Origin: Daphnia carinata
Taxonomy: Eukaryota; Arthropoda; Branchiopoda; Diplostraca; Daphniidae
Reading direction: 5' to 3'
Assembly (NCBI RefSeq): GCF_022539665.2
Contig: NC_081335.1
Coordinates: forward strand, 9,584,449 to 9,648,448
DNA: 64,000 nt
Part shown: positions 1-8,213 of the stretch, in pieces
Position numbering within the stretch: position 1 is the first letter of the stretch
Layout of the letters: the number at the start of each line of letters is the position of its first letter
Position numbers and translations under genes: made by a program
The notes under the pieces: model-generated
What the model saw: only the letters and a program-made list of their open reading frames with translations
Told to the model about the DNA's origin: nothing
Databases searched by the model: none

Positions 1-180
1 AAGCTGACTGTAGATCGCCTGACCTCTCGGGGGTAACTTGTTAAATAATCTCTCATGAATAATACTTTTAGACGCGCCTGTATCAAATAATGCTTGTAAC
101 GGGATCTGAAAAATTTTAAATGGAATTCTTGGGGTCGATTCATTCGTTATCGTGGTTAATGTTGCAACTTGTCGGGATTT
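1..180 (-). pseudogene. Gypsy-type aspartic protease, partial (window edge)
   Basis: Read on the minus strand, this stretch contains LFDTGASKSII (Asp codon at 82-84), the catalytic motif of retroviral-type aspartic proteases that cut Gag-Pol. It lies downstream, in element sense, of the zinc-knuckle region at 300-419, the order expected in a Gypsy element. The frame differs from that of the knuckle, so at least one frameshift separates them. The rest of pol would lie to the left of the window. The motif is seen directly; the family call is standard for DTGA(S/A) next to a CCHC gag. Confidence 0.7.
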
Positions 181-299
181 AAAGCGAGGCTCGTTATCAA
201 CTGACCCGAAGCTCCAGTTGATATCTATTGGTTTCCCTGAAGTTGACAGGGACCTGGGATATTAGGCCTTTAAGAATTTCTATATTTCGCATAATTATT

Positions 300-1015
300 A
301 GATTTATGCCCAATTTCGCGACAAGAATAGTAGACGGGAGGCTGGGCTTGTTCCAGAGTATGGCGCTGAAATTGACGACAATTGGTTTGAGTGTGTCCAC
401 GGTAACCACAAAAATTACAAATTATTACTTGGTGATCTGATCTGTTATTGTTATTGTTAGGTGGACTCGGGAAAGATGGCGTGCCTGGCGCAGGCCTATT
501 TGAAAATCTAGCTGGTTGTTAAGAATTATTTGTGTTATTTAGGGTGATAATTGGGAGGCCTCGAGTTTCTATCTTGATTAACGTTATTTGGCTGGGATGA
601 AACTTGTTTCATAAGGAGCGCCTGGTAGAGCAGGAGAATAATCTTTCTTATCCTGTTGGAGTTGTTTTACAGCCTGTGTAAGTTCGTGAAGAACATCCTT
701 AATCTCATCTTTTTCTGACTTTGGATTATCCTCTTGCTTATGGTTATAGCGAATATTAGCAATGGCATTGTTTACAATTTCCTTCTGATCAATCAACATT
801 TGCTTAAGTTCTTTTAATTCTGAATCTTTTGTGCCAATAGATTCGTCAATTGCCCTAACAAATTCATGCTTCTCGTTGTCCGTTTCTAAAGCCTCCAACC
901 GAACGGCATAAACGCGTGTTGCTGCTACGAGTTCGTGAAAATCTTTGAATTCCTTATATCGGACTTTAGTTTGCAACTTTGAATCTAATCCCTCAATAAA
1001 TTTCTGCATGAGAAT
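300..1015 (-). pseudogene. Gypsy gag, C-terminal part with CCHC knuckle
   Basis: An open frame at 584-1009 encodes 141 residues rich in Lys, Glu and Gln, starting MQKFIEGLDSKLQTKVRYKEF, typical of the second half of Gypsy capsid domains. A second frame further along encodes CNFCGYRGHTQTNC (378-419), a perfect CX2CX4HX4C zinc knuckle. A following degenerate knuckle (about 300-345) has its first and last Cys changed to Tyr. Gag packages element RNA into cytoplasmic particles. The frame changes between the capsid part and the knuckle and the lost second knuckle mark this copy as dead. It continues the gag N-terminal part at 1762-2187, from which it is separated by an insertion. Confidence 0.7.
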
Positions 1016-1049
1016 GACTGCAAAAGATTTTTTTGCATAACCATAAAAA

Positions 1050-1750
1050 TAAAAACCATAATGAAAAGCATCTTCCCGTGTGGGAAGACTGACTTTACGG
1101 AATTAAGACAATAAAAATATACTGAACTCAGAGGCGTTTTACCCATAATGATGAATATATTTTCCTAAGCTAGGTATTAGAATAAAAAGGGAATTTGAAT
1201 AAAGAATATAAGAATCGTTTTGCGATACAATAGGGAAACTAGAAGTGAAGGGAGATAATTGTAATATAAGCTTACCGTGGTAGCACGAGTTGAACACGAG
1301 AACAAAACAAGTGTAAGACAAAAAATGTAACACAATTCGGCGGTCAATTAAGGGAGGCTCCATATGATTTGAAACCGACTGTTGAAGTCGTACACACGTC
1401 GGAGACTGACTTTCTTCAGATTCCGGGTTCATCAGGAAACTTTGCATATTGGCAAATTGGTGAGTTGCTGTGCGAGTATTTGCCACCAATCAAAGATGTT
1501 TAAAATGGCGTGATAATGGTGTGATGATGGGCGTCGCCCGTGCCGCCAATCAAAATGTTTTATAAGTGGCGTGATGCTGATGACACATGGATGCGTCATC
1601 TAGCTAGCAGGTGTTCATCTAGGTCACCCGCGCTGCGTATGTTGTGGTGCAATTAATATGTTCACCCTTGATGATTAATAAAGATGTGAAGAAGAAGTAT
1701 ATGTTGAAGATGTCTATTTGGCTTTGTTACAATAACCATAACAAACCAAC
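1050..1750 (+). mobile_element. LTR-like insertion (solo LTR?) inside gag
   Basis: About 700 bp separate the two halves of the minus-strand gag. The 11-bp string aaccataaaaa occurs at both edges (1039-1049 and 1751-1761), consistent with a target duplication or short homology. The right part has a TATA-like ttttataagtgg near 1558, an AATAAA near 1677 and an end of the form ...ttgttaca, all in plus orientation, as in an LTR. A 4-6 bp TG...CA boundary with matching duplication could not be fixed, so the exact ends and class are uncertain. A minus-strand open frame inside (1139-1489) matches nothing I recognise. Confidence 0.45.
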
Positions 1751-1761
1751 AACCATAAAAA

Positions 1762-2187
1762 CTGATATACCCTTTTAAAAATTTCTTGCAAACGATGACC
1801 ATAATCTATTATCTTTTCTCCAGGTTTACGTTTGGCTTCATTGAATTTCTTAATGTAGACATCAACATTTTCATCCCCATGGAAGTGATCGAGCAAAGCT
1901 TCTTTAATGGAATCATAGTCGTATGGAGGTTTTCTGATTATGGGTTGTATAACTGAAAAAGCTTTATCTGTTAATTTTGCACGCAGCATCTCAATAATTT
2001 TTCCTTCAGACCATCCTGCCCCATCAACTATGCTCTCAAAAGATTCTAACCAAGAGTCAAAGCGAGAAATTGGACTACCGGAAAAAGGAGGAAGTAATTG
2101 CAAACGTGAAAAGGTATGCTGATTGTTTTGCAAATCGTTTAAATCATTAACCGTAGCTGCTCTGGTAGGGGAATAAGAGTAAGCCAT
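1762..2187 (-). pseudogene. Gypsy gag, N-terminal part
   Basis: The frame starts at the ATG at 2187 and encodes a Retrotrans_gag-like domain: an FSGSPISRFDSWLESF segment followed by helices ending near GEKIIDYGHRLQEIFKRVY. This fold forms the capsid of Gypsy particles. The frame is cut at about 1762 where the ~700-bp insertion begins; codons beyond that (to the stop at 1714) are read from insertion DNA. The rest of gag resumes at 1009. Start choice: first ATG, followed by a hydrophilic N-terminus usual for such gags. Family assignment is firm at the level of Ty3/Gypsy gag, not at lineage level. Confidence 0.7.
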
Positions 2188-2189
2188 AT

Positions 2190-2976
2190 TGTTGGTAAAA
2201 AAAAGTTATAGGGGAATTTGGGGCTCTACGATGCCGAGTTTGAGCGGTGCCTTGGACGCGGTTCGAAATTGGTCGGGACTCGACAAGGTTTTGATCAGCT
2301 AGTTGTATCGACGGTTTTGGAATCGTAATCGTCCTGTCTGGCGCTTCTTTTTCGGTTCTTGTGATGTCTGACGAGCTGGAGTGGACTGCAGTTTTTCCTG
2401 GTTCTCCTGAATGGATGATAGCAACTGTTCCAATTGTTTGGCGGTCTGGGTGAGAACTTCTTTGATGATGATTGATAGCTGCTTGTGGTACGGCCGTGTT
2501 ACTCTTCGGAAATGGCTCAATTTGTTCCCCAGCGATATCAGTTCCGGTAACAGTAGTTCCAGGCTCGTTATGGATTGTAGCTTTCTTAGGAATGAGACTA
2601 GGTTTAGTAAGTCCGTTAGGAGTTTCAGTTGAAAGTCCAACAAAGTTTCCTCCAGACGGGTCGAAAATGCTGATATTTCCAGGATGAGAAACTCGCATTG
2701 TCCTTTCACCGGTATGAGTGTCTCTAATTCGGCTATGCTGTACGTCTGTCCCAACAGGAACGTCGTAAACTGTCTCGCATACGTCGTAAAGGACGTCGTC
2801 AGCTCGGATGCTTGTTGATCTGCCTTCCGCGTTGTCCTCTTTATCTGCCCACTGGCTCTCACTTCCTGAATCGCAGTTAAGTATTTCAGGAATATCGTCG
2901 GTGTTTCCACGTCCGTCAGCAGCTGCACTTGTTGAGTGGTATAATGTGCATGTTTCAATAAGCTATTTGTTGACAA
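2190..2976 (-). other. Two overlapping open frames upstream of gag
   Basis: Two minus-strand frames are open over the same DNA: 225 codons (2299-2976) and 183 codons (2147-2698). The first is Leu/Thr-rich and helical-looking at its N-terminus; the second is hydrophilic and low-complexity and runs into the gag start in a third frame. A frameshift joining the N-terminal half of the first to the second would explain both, with the first half coding from 2976 to about 2700. I recognise neither product. Position just upstream of gag suggests a leader or accessory frame of the same Gypsy copy. No LTR was found between here and the tandem repeat that begins near 2985. Confidence 0.35.
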
Positions 2977-2984
2977 ATAAGCAC

Positions 2985-4680
2985 TGAAAGCTTTATGTCA
3001 TATGTGACTGTTTGAGTGCTTTGTACGTGTGAGTTTCACATTTGTTGTAGTTTAGTAGTGATTTAATTAGCTTAGTTTAGGCATCCTTTTGAGCGAGCGC
3101 AGACGTCAAAGAAAACTGATGTCACCTGGTTACGTAGCAGTCACACTTGTCACCCGGAAGTTCAGGCAATTCTGTAAAAATGTAATTGAAGCCTTCAATG
3201 AAATGGCATACACAGTTTGTTGAGGAGTGACGTTGCAGAATAGAAATGTAGGAGCAAAATGCTATCAGCTGTTCCAGTGAAGAACTTCGGTGAGAAACAG
3301 AAATTTAAAACGTTTGTGGTAAAAAAACGTTTAACACAGCCAGTTAATAGCTATACGGAAAATGCACTGCGCTTTCGCCAGAAAGGTTTGAAAAAATTGA
3401 ACGTTGTTGGTTGAGGTTGGTGGACCTCGTATAATGGTAACATCTGCAGGTTCTATGTGGTACTTGTTGACGAAAAACATTGAAAGCTTTAGTCCAAATT
3501 TTTCTTGTTAATCTTATTTAGCTTTATGTAAAACATGACTTATCGACTGTTGTGAACCTATGAGGTTGGCATTTTTTTAGTTGTGACAAAGTTGAACGCC
3601 GTTGGTTGAGGGTGGTGGAACTTGTTGAATGCCACCATCCGAACGTTTCGATAAGGCACCTCTTCACAAATAACCACTGAGGGCCTTAAGTAAAATGTGA
3701 CTTGTTGCGTAATGGCACCTGTGACTTTGACATTTCCGTCGTCCATCCTTGCGTAGCTTGTCCCTTTCAAAATTACACATGAAATGTGCCTGTGAAGTTG
3801 CCGAAAGCATATCAATAAATGCTTCATCTGTAAACATGAGAAAACTTATGATCTTCAAAGGAACCACGTTGTCTTTTTGTAAACGCAAATAACAGTCTGG
3901 TAAAAAACTTGGTAAACAAAAGCACTAACACATTAAAAAATAGAAGTGATGTGGAAATGCCAAGCCCTATTCTGAGATGTGTGGGAAGAGTTGCTCACCA
4001 TTGATTAACAATGGTAGGACTTGATGAACGCCAACATATGTCCGTATCGGTGAGGTGTCTGATTACAAATAAAACATTGAAAGCTTTATGTAAAACGTGA
4101 CCTTCGAGTACTGTGTACCTATGAGGTTGACATTTCTTTTTGTGGACCAGCCGTCCATCCTAACGTAGCTTTTCACTCTTGGAGTTGAAAATGAAGCGTG
4201 TCTGCTAAATTTGCAGTTTGCAATTCAGGGGAATGATCATCTGTAAACGGGAAAATTTGAGGTTTTTGGATGAAACCACTGCCTGTTTGTAAATTAAAAT
4301 AGCAAAGCAGTGCAAGAAAGCATAAAAGCACGTTAAAAGAGAACTGAAATAAAAAATGCTAAGCCCTTTCATCTGGCAGATGTTGAAAGATAAAATTGAA
4401 TTCTGTTGGTTGAGAGCATTACTTGTTGAGTGCTAAATCGTGAATGTTTGAATGAGCTACCTGTTGATTAATAAACCCCGAGAGCTCTAAGTCATATGTG
4501 ACTGGTTGTGTGCTTTGCACCTTTGAGTGTCACATTTCTTGTAGTTTAGTCGTAGTTTAGTGTAAGCAGCCTTTTGCGCGACCTCAAACGTCAAGAAAAA
4601 CTGTTATCACTTGGTTAACACTGTTATTACCTGGTAGAAAACACGTTTGTAAAAAATTGTGCAAAAAGAAATCGGTTATC
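2985..4680 (+). repeat. Degenerate ~350-400 bp tandem repeat, left part
   Basis: Recurring landmarks recur in order: gttggttgag (near 3403, 3601 and 4404, and a weaker copy near 4005), gaaagctttatgt, tgacatttct, ccatcctngcgtagct, ctgtaaac, then gaaatgcnaagccc. Spacing is about 400 bp, with one truncated unit of about 200 bp. The array continues on the far side of the Gypsy element at 11857, so the element inserted into it. The small open frames here are not conserved between units and are taken as chance. Function unknown. Confidence 0.65.
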
Positions 4681-4684
4681 CTAG
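4681..4684. other. Target-site duplication CTAG (left)
   Basis: CTAG sits directly before the 5' LTR and again at 11853-11856 directly after the 3' LTR, a 4-bp duplication as made by Gypsy integrases. Confidence 0.85.
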
Positions 4685-4944
4685 TGTTGCGCAGATGACC
4701 TATTGTGTAGTCTGCTCGGTAGATAGCAGGTCGATAGGTAGCCGGGATTCACCTGTCTTTAAGAGAGGACGGCAGAGTTGTCTGGATCCGGCTTCCGAGG
4801 AGACCTTAAGAAGAAGCTTCGCTTAAAAAGCCGGCTACTCTTCGCGAATTGTATTGTGTTCCTACGGCTGTGTTTCCTAATAAAACTGTTCTGGCGTATC
4901 ATATCTGCGCTGTTCGTGCTATATTTCACTGGAGAACTACAACA
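4685..4944 (+). repeat. 5' LTR of Gypsy element (260 bp)
   Basis: Begins TGTTGCGCAGATGACC and ends ACTACAACA; identical in length and nearly in sequence to 11593-11852. AATAAA lies at 4879-4884, and a TTAAAAAG A/T box near 4824 may serve as promoter core. Confidence 0.93.
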
Positions 4945-4946
4945 AT

Positions 4947-4962
4947 TGGTGTCAGAAGAGGG
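4947..4962 (+). promoter_or_regulatory. Primer binding site (tRNA)
   Basis: TGGTGTCAGAAGAGGG starts two bases after the 5' LTR. The TGG complements the CCA tail of a tRNA, the usual reverse-transcription primer. The tRNA species was not identified. Confidence 0.75.
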
Positions 4963-5539
4963 ATTGAGGAGAATTGTAGATCGAGGATATTCATCTCCGC
5001 CAGGCCATCGAACAACTTTTTTTTTAAAGTTGCCTGCAACGAACCCGCGTGCCGCCCACACTTAAAAGAAATTTTCGCAGACGTGGTCGCCGCCATTGTG
5101 GATCGTCCTTGCTTGCGCCGAAGAGGAGTGGATCCCATCCCGCCGTGACGTCTTTGTTGAAGGGTGGAGGAACGGTACAGGTAAGTATTTCGACCCCTGT
5201 TACCTATAGCCACGGGCTATTAAAATAAACAATTCCAGTGCATGATTTTTTTTTTTTTTTTGGACTGTGTATAGTTGGAAGTGTATTCTTTTTTTTTCTT
5301 TCTTTGCGGCATACCTCTTGCCCGACCCGCTTTGTGTGTTGCGTTCCGTCTTTTTTTTTCTTTTTGGGACGGCCCACACGTTTTGGTCGAGAGACATTTT
5401 TGTTTTGTTTTCTCTCTTTGTCTTTTTTTTGAGCGAACATATCGGCAGTACGCATCACGTTTTGAGAAGTTCTTCTTGGCTGCTCTCCTTTTTTTTAAGG
5501 GCAAGAAGAGAACTTCGGGTGCGAAGCCGTGACGTAAGG

Positions 5540-5574
<35 letters not shown>

Positions 5575-6156
5575 TTTTTGTTTACGGCCTGTTGCTCGCT
5601 TTTGACGGCATCGTTTTTTTGTGTTCCTCTCATGTGTAGAGGATATTTTTTTGATATTTTCTTTTTTTTGTTTTGTTGAGCCTTGCTCGCAATTTTTTTT
5701 TGGTGAGCTCAACATCTTTTTTTGTTGTTGGTCTGACGATCCTTTTGGTCCTGACGTGAGACTCGTTGGATAAAGTGTTTTTTTGTTTGCACTTGTTTTG
5801 TTTTTTTTCCCCTCTTCATCCTGGGGGTTTTAAGTGGGCATCTGATTTATTTCTTTATTCATTTTTTTTTCTCTCCCACTGTCATTTTTGTGGCATTCAG
5901 TCCATTTCTTTTCGTTTTTTTTTTTGGTTTTGGAATTTGAGTGCGGTGGTTCTGCATGTCGGATTTGAATCCTGACGTCCCAGATCCCTTTTTTGGCTTC
6001 GAACCACAGTACTACCTGCGGAATCAGAGGGGAAAAGCTCGTCAAACAACAGCAAGAGCACGTATTGTTCGTCCGGTGCCACGTTCACCTGCGACGAAAA
6101 CGAGCTGTCCGAAGTTAGAGTTTGTACTGGCGGCAGGAGCATCTCCATCAACAGAC
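4963..6156 (+). other. Long T-rich 5' leader with candidate intron
   Basis: About 1.2 kb without a supported gene. It is crowded with sense-strand T tracts, the longest 33 T near 5541-5573. A perfect donor, CAG/GTAAGTATT, lies at 5178-5186, and a plausible acceptor after pyrimidines, tggcattcag, ends at 5900, so a ~720-bp leader intron is possible. Open frames here on both strands are poly-Phe or poly-Lys artefacts of the T runs. Confidence 0.5.
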
Positions 6157-7179
6157 ATGGCAGACAATAACGAGCTAATCGTGGCATTAAATAGGTTTGC
6201 TGAAGTAGCAGCAGCTGACGGCGCGGCGAGGCAAAATCAGGTTGCTCAACTCGTCGAAATCATTAACGTGCAACAACAGCAGAACAACGAAGCTATCCAA
6301 GCACTTGCTGCCGCTTTGCCAGCTGCCCAGACAATCCGTCCGTCGACGATTGCCGTCAGTTCTATACCACGCTTCTCGGGTGCTGTTGGCGAAGATGTGC
6401 AAGGGTTTATTGACCATGTGGAACGCGTTGGTGGGTTAGAGGGTTGGACAGAGGAGAATCGACTTTTGGTTGCTGTGACACGTCTCGAGGGCACTGCCTC
6501 CCAATGGCACGTGCAAACGGGACACCATCACGCTACCTGGGCTATTTGGTCAGTCGCACTAGTGACAAACTTTGCTCGAGCGCTTTCGTTTTTGGAGTGG
6601 AGTTCGCTCGTAGAGTCTAGGGTACAAAAACTAGGGGAATCTTGCCTTGAATACGCGTTGGACAAGCGACGATTGTGCCTTCGTTGCCCCGTCCCGTTAC
6701 CGGAGGCTGACGTCATCAAGATGTTGCTGAGAGGTCTCGCGAACCCTATTCACGTCGCAGCCTTAACTTCTTCTTTACCGGTAGACTTTATGGCCTTTTT
6801 GACGCGACTCAGAGACTTAGAGCAACTTGGGTTAACGCCTCCAGTGCCCAGCGTGCCAGCGTCTACAAATGCGCCGCTTTTACAACCAACGCTCCCTGTT
6901 TTAACAGCTCCGCAGTCAACTGTCCCTGGGCCAGCAACACCTGATTTGACCACACTCTTTCAAAGTCTGGGAGACCGCTTGGTCAACCAAATTTCATCGT
7001 CGCTGTCACGACTCACCGTTAATCCCGGACCTAGTGCTCCGCGTATGGGTGGTGGAGGGTTTACCCCAAGGGGACCAGCGCAAAGGTTGTGTTATTCCTG
7101 CAATCGAAACGGACATATTGCCCGTGACTGTCCAGCAAAAAACGACGTAGCTACCCGCCAACGGCAATGGCGCCACTAA
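6157..7179 (+). CDS. gag: Gypsy Gag polyprotein
   Basis: Structural protein of the retrotransposon particle. I place the start at the ATG at 6157 (MADNNELIVALNRFAEV), where gag-like sequence begins; the frame is open from 5941 and an upstream ATG is possible. From 6157 it has 340 residues: an N-terminal Gln-rich helix, a Retrotrans_gag-like core (FSGAVGEDVQGFIDHVERV), a Pro/Thr-rich linker, and one CCHC knuckle, CYSCNRNGHIARDC, near the C-terminus for RNA binding. It overlaps pro by 13 nt if pro is counted from its ATG at 7167, and carries an A AAA AAC slip site 36 nt before its stop. The frame is intact. Neighbours and LTRs leave little doubt about identity. Confidence 0.9.
   Translation: MADNNELIVALNRFAEVAAADGAARQNQVAQLVEIINVQQQQNNEAIQALAAALPAAQTIRPSTIAVSSIPRFSGAVGEDVQGFIDHVERVGGLEGWTEENRLLVAVTRLEGTASQWHVQTGHHHATWAIWSVALVTNFARALSFLEWSSLVESRVQKLGESCLEYALDKRRLCLRCPVPLPEADVIKMLLRGLANPIHVAALTSSLPVDFMAFLTRLRDLEQLGLTPPVPSVPASTNAPLLQPTLPVLTAPQSTVPGPATPDLTTLFQSLGDRLVNQISSSLSRLTVNPGPSAPRMGGGGFTPRGPAQRLCYSCNRNGHIARDCPAKNDVATRQRQWRH
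7137..7143 (+). promoter_or_regulatory. Candidate -1 ribosomal frameshift site A AAA AAC
   Basis: In the gag frame the codons read GCA AAA AAC, giving the heptamer A AAA AAC, a known strong retroviral slippery sequence (X XXY YYZ). A -1 slip enters the pro frame, which is open from this point through the pro ATG at 7167. A downstream pseudoknot was not worked out. Confidence 0.75.
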
Positions 7180-8213
7180 GAGGCTTTGTATTTTTTGAAC
7201 ATCGGCCCGCCTTACCCCTTATTAGAGTCTGGGTAGAAAAAGTAGGCGAAGTAATAGCTCTGGTCGACTCCGGTGCAAGCGTTAGCGCGGTTCGCCTAAG
7301 CGTCGTGCGTAAGTTTTTAGATCCAAAACGCAAGGCGAACAAAACCAAACTGAGAGGCGTCGACAACAAGGTAGTTCGCGTTGAGGGATCTTTGCCACTA
7401 AACGTGAAATGGGGAGGTAAACTTGTAAAAATAGATCGGGTAACTGTCTTGAGGACGGCGCCATTTGCGTTAATTTTGGGGGTTGATTGGATTGTTAAAA
7501 GTAAAACAAGTATAGTAGTAAGGGGAGGGAGAATTGAATTAGTCAGGGAAGGGTTAGTTGAGAAGGAAAATAAGGGTGTAGTGACGCAGGGAAATAGGGA
7601 TTTAGATGTAGTAAGGGAGAAAAGTAACGTAGCAGAAAAGGATGTAAAAAGGGAGGATATAGTCTTAATTGAGGGAGATTTGAGTCAGGGGTACAGGGAA
7701 GTCGAAGAGGACGAAGGAAGTAAGATAGAGGAAGTTTTGACGAAGGAGAAAAAGAAGGTGCGATGGTCGAAAGAAGTGTATATAATTAACGAGGAGATGG
7801 GGAGGGAGGAAAATTTTTTGGAGGACGAACGAAGGAATGAGGAATATCTTGACGTTAGCGATGGGCTCATAGAGTCTTTCGCGGAGGAATCGCCTTCAAA
7901 ACGACGTGGATTGATGCCTGTTAAAGTGGATGGACACCAAACCATCCCGCCTAATTCACTCGTGTTTGTGAAAGGGAGATTGTCGACGGGTATTTCGGGA
8001 AGAGGATTGGTTAAATTTAATTCATGCTCGAAACCGGGGAAAGAATGGGTAATACCGTCGAGCATTGTACATATTAAGGAGGGGTTTGTAAAGGTAGCTA
8101 TTGTAAATTATGCCTCTGTAGAGCTAAAGTTGAAGCGGCGTCATTTTTTTTGTTTTATTGAAGCAGACGATGACGCGGAATTGTCTGTGGTTTCAGAGAA
8201 TGAGGAAATCTGA
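7143..8213 (+). CDS. pro: Gypsy aspartic protease domain plus charged linker
   Basis: Cleaves Gag and Gag-Pol. Counted from the ATG at 7167 it has 348 residues; residues 32-40 are LVDSGASVS, the catalytic aspartic protease motif. The fold is complete by about residue 110; the rest is a long, strongly charged Glu/Lys/Arg linker followed by a dUTPase-unlike, unrecognised segment. The -1 frame is already open at 7143, so expression as a Gag-Pro fusion through the slip site is more likely than use of the internal ATG. The frame ends in TGA at 8211-8213, and pol follows in the very same frame without any further stop. Confidence 0.85.
   Translation, partial: RRSYPPTAMAPLRGFVFFEHRPALPLIRVWVEKVGEVIALVDSGASVSAVRLSVVRKFLDPKRKANKTKLRGVDNKVVRVEGSLPLNVKWGGKLVKIDRVTVLRTAPFALILGVDWIVKSKTSIVVRGGRIELVREGLVEKENKGVVTQGNRDLDVVREKSNVAEKDVKREDIVLIEGDLSQGYREVEEDEGSKIEEVLTKEKKKVRWSKEVYIINEEMGREENFLEDERRNEEYLDVSDGLIESFAEESPSKRRGLMPVKVDGHQTIPPNSLVFVKGRLSTGISGRGLVKFNSCSKPGKEWVIPSSIVHIKEGFVKVAIVNYASVELKLKRRHFFCFIEADDDAELSVVSENEEI
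8211..8213 (+). other. Single in-frame TGA between pro and pol
   Basis: The codons around it read ATC TGA GGA. Removing this one stop would leave pro and pol continuous from 7143 to 11189. Either stop readthrough is used, as between gag and pol in gammaretroviruses (there UAG), or a sense codon such as CGA has mutated in this copy. Confidence 0.6.

Noticed and set aside
5204-5715. Poly-Lys and poly-Phe open frames
   Set aside because: Caused by long T tracts in the retrotransposon leader.
5941-6156. Gag N-terminal extension from the ATG at 5941
   Set aside because: Possible, but gag-like sequence begins at 6157 and the upstream part follows a T-rich leader that may be partly intronic.
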